Positions 6,343-7,611 of a DNA stretch of 7,611 nucleotides are shown here, piece by piece. Numbering within the stretch: the first letter of the stretch is position 1; each line of letters starts with the position of its first letter. Origin of the DNA: Clostridia bacterium. Lineage in GTDB: Bacteria > Bacillota > Clostridia > TANB77 > CAG-508. Where the stretch lies: the NCBI GenBank assembly GCA_900772235.1, contig CAAGQX010000141.1, forward strand, positions 1-7,611. The letters run 5' to 3'. The notes beneath the pieces were generated by a model. The model was not told where the DNA came from. It saw only the letters and a program-made list of their open reading frames with translations, and searched no databases. The translations under genes were made by a program, and so were the position numbers.

Positions 6343-7446
6343 ATGAATATAGACTTTTTACTAAAGAATGAAGGAATTAATGTTGTAAGAGAATTAAATA
6401 AACAAGAAGTAAGCACAATTGCCAAAGATGTGTCTATTAAATTGTGTCTTGCTTTTCCTGAGCATAATTTATCTCGTACAGATTTATATGATGCTTTTTC
6501 TAGAGTAAAAATGTATTTAGCAAATCTTCCAAAAGATTTTTCTGGTGCAAAATATATTTTAGATAATAATTCTATTTATTTTAATAATGCTTTATCTTTT
6601 GAAGATATTCCAAACACTGCAATGCACGAATGTATACATTTTATTCAGCATTACAATTCTAACTCGAATTTTGGATTATCCGGTTCGACTAAAGATGTTG
6701 CTTTAAATGAAGCAGCTGTTCAATTGATGGCTTCTGAAGCTAATATGAATGATATGGTAGATGTAAAGTATTTTGATATTTCATTAAAAACAATTTCTCC
6801 AGATTATTACCCTTTAGAGTGTGCTTTATTAAACCAAATTGCTTACTTTACTGGAACATATCCTTTATTTAACAGTGTTTTATTTAGTAATAATATTTTC
6901 AAAAATACTTTTATAACTAGATTTAATAAAAAAATTTATAACAGTTTTGTAAAAAGATTAGATTTAATATTAAATTTAGAAGGCGAACTTAATTGCTATA
7001 TGGAAGAGCTAGCTACTACAACCAATTCTAAGTTAGCCGACAATCTAAATAAATTAATTAATTATAAAAAGCAAAAAATTACAACTTTATTTTTCCAAAC
7101 TCAGAATTTTATAATTAAAAATTGTTTTAATTATGAATTTAATTATATTAGAACGTTAAAGGATATTCATAATTTTAAAAATAAATTATATGATTTTAAA
7201 AATATTATTGGTTCTAACCCAGATTATGTATTTTATAATGACTTTTACCGTTCAATGATGCAGGCATTAGATATAAAAAAACAAGAAATTATAAATTGCG
7301 GTGAAATTAATATGTTTTCTTCAGATTGTACTTCTCTAATTATAGTAGATTCTAAGAAAAATAAATTAGCTTTTGTAAAAACATTTTTTAGGAAATTAAA
7401 AGAATTGTTTAAATCAGAAATTAGTAGAGATTATATAAATATGTAG
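6343..7446 (+). CDS. Uncharacterised protein with an HExxH zinc-protease signature
   Basis: The 367-residue product has no signal peptide or membrane segment and is probably cytosolic. Residues 95-103 read H-E-C-I-H-F-I-Q-H, the zincin metal site HExxH, and 24 residues after the second histidine comes L-N-E123-A-A, a plausible third zinc ligand as in gluzincins such as thermolysin (HExxH plus a distant Glu). The putative protease core is about 30-180. The rest (about 185-367) is lysine-, asparagine- and phenylalanine-rich, probably helical, and not recognised; the last 30 residues are strongly basic. ATG is preceded by AAGGAG. The gene stands alone, divergent from mreD, with its own promoter. 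Its last sense codon and TAG stop lie inside a dispersed repeat, so its original 3' end may have been replaced. The family is unknown to me; proteolytic activity is inferred only from the motif. Confidence 0.7.
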   Translation: MNIDFLLKNEGINVVRELNKQEVSTIAKDVSIKLCLAFPEHNLSRTDLYDAFSRVKMYLANLPKDFSGAKYILDNNSIYFNNALSFEDIPNTAMHECIHFIQHYNSNSNFGLSGSTKDVALNEAAVQLMASEANMNDMVDVKYFDISLKTISPDYYPLECALLNQIAYFTGTYPLFNSVLFSNNIFKNTFITRFNKKIYNSFVKRLDLILNLEGELNCYMEELATTTNSKLADNLNKLINYKKQKITTLFFQTQNFIIKNCFNYEFNYIRTLKDIHNFKNKLYDFKNIIGSNPDYVFYNDFYRSMMQALDIKKQEIINCGEINMFSSDCTSLIIVDSKKNKLAFVKTFFRKLKELFKSEISRDYINM

Positions 7447-7510
7447 GGACTATTTTAATCGCCCGTAACAATAATTTTGATATTTTTTATTTACGGGCGA
7501 TTAAAAATAG
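7441..7510 (+). repeat. Small GC-rich repeat, copy 2, with an inverted second arm
   Basis: The unit starting TGTAGGGACTATTTTAATCG (7442-7461) and running to 7468 matches copy 1 (274-299) read on the other strand, apart from a few substitutions. A second arm at 7491-7510 is its reverse complement over 19 bases with one extra A, so 7450-7468 and 7491-7510 form a long hairpin around a 22-base AT-rich loop. The repeat overlaps the stop codon of the preceding gene. It is not followed by a T tract, so it is a poor terminator on the plus strand. Confidence 0.65.
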
Positions 7511-7537
7511 TTATATTGTTAAAAAAAAGAAGCATAA

Positions 7538-7611
7538 TGAACTGAACCCAAAAAGTTAGACACTTTTTGATTAAGTTTATATTAGGCTACTTTTAAGGAA
7601 TGAATTCTGTA
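7538..7611 (-). mobile_element. End of an IS3-like insertion sequence, cut by the window edge
   Basis: The sequence starting TGAACTGAACCCAAAAAGTT at 7538 has the TG end and the CCCAAAAAGTTAGAC core typical of IS3-family terminal inverted repeats. Reading inward, a minus-strand frame ends 44 bases from the tip with a typical transposase tail. AAAAAGT (7550-7556) and ACTTTTT (7562-7568) form a small hairpin that could stop transposase transcription. This is the transposase-distal (right) end; the other end is outside the window, so target duplication cannot be checked. Confidence 0.75.
7582..7611 (-). CDS. C-terminal end of an IS3-family transposase (partial)
   Basis: The last nine codons read YRIHSLKVA followed by TAA at 7582-7584, and the frame is open to the window edge. 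OrfB transposases of IS3-like elements typically end in a Y-R...L-K-x-A tail after their S-P-x-x-Y motif, close to the inverted repeat, exactly as here. The DDE catalytic core lies outside the window, so activity cannot be judged. Confidence 0.6.
   Translation of the reverse strand, partial: YRIHSLKVA

Noticed and set aside
7450..7510. Repeat hairpin as terminator of the zincin-like gene
   Set aside because: The loop is long (22 bases) and no T tract follows on the plus strand.

Overview
This is a very AT-rich window from what looks like an endospore-forming, rod-shaped low-GC Firmicute of the class Clostridia, probably an uncultured gut-type lineage. The evidence is Gram-positive Shine-Dalgarno sites (AGGAG/GGAGG), a MecA-type ClpC adaptor, CotF-like spore coat proteins, a membrane-anchored M23 endopeptidase, and an MreD / PBP2 / MinC cell-shape and division cluster. 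No species can be named from the sequence alone.

Layout. Bases 1-400 hold no convincing complete gene. They carry a possible short coding tail at the left edge, a ~110-nt rod-like hairpin (about 113-224), and a small GC-rich palindromic repeat (about 274-299). A promoter and GGAGGG ribosome site then drive mecA (451-1032, +). mecA converges with a minus-strand M23 peptidase gene (1156-2142), and two hairpin terminators lie between them. Upstream of the peptidase on the same strand are two tiny spore-coat-type genes. The first (2572-2758) is broken by a one-base frameshift; the second (2317-2562) is intact.

Bases 2905-6178 form a minus-strand operon transcribed in the order mreD, mrdA (PBP2), minC. 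It has a strong promoter at its head and a GC-rich terminator at its end. MreD and PBP2 belong to the elongasome that builds the lateral wall; MinC blocks FtsZ assembly away from midcell. The usual partners mreB, mreC, minD and minE are not in the window, and the operon starts at mreD. Transcribed away from mreD is a 367-residue protein of unknown family with an HExxH zinc-protease signature (6343-7446, +).

The right edge is mobile or repetitive DNA. A second copy of the small GC-rich repeat supplies the stop codon of the zinc-protease-like gene and is followed by an inverted arm. After that comes the end of an IS3-like insertion sequence: a terminal inverted repeat plus the last nine codons of a minus-strand transposase. 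The main unexplained items are the left-edge hairpin, the frameshifted coat gene, the orphan zincin and the repeat family flanking the segment.
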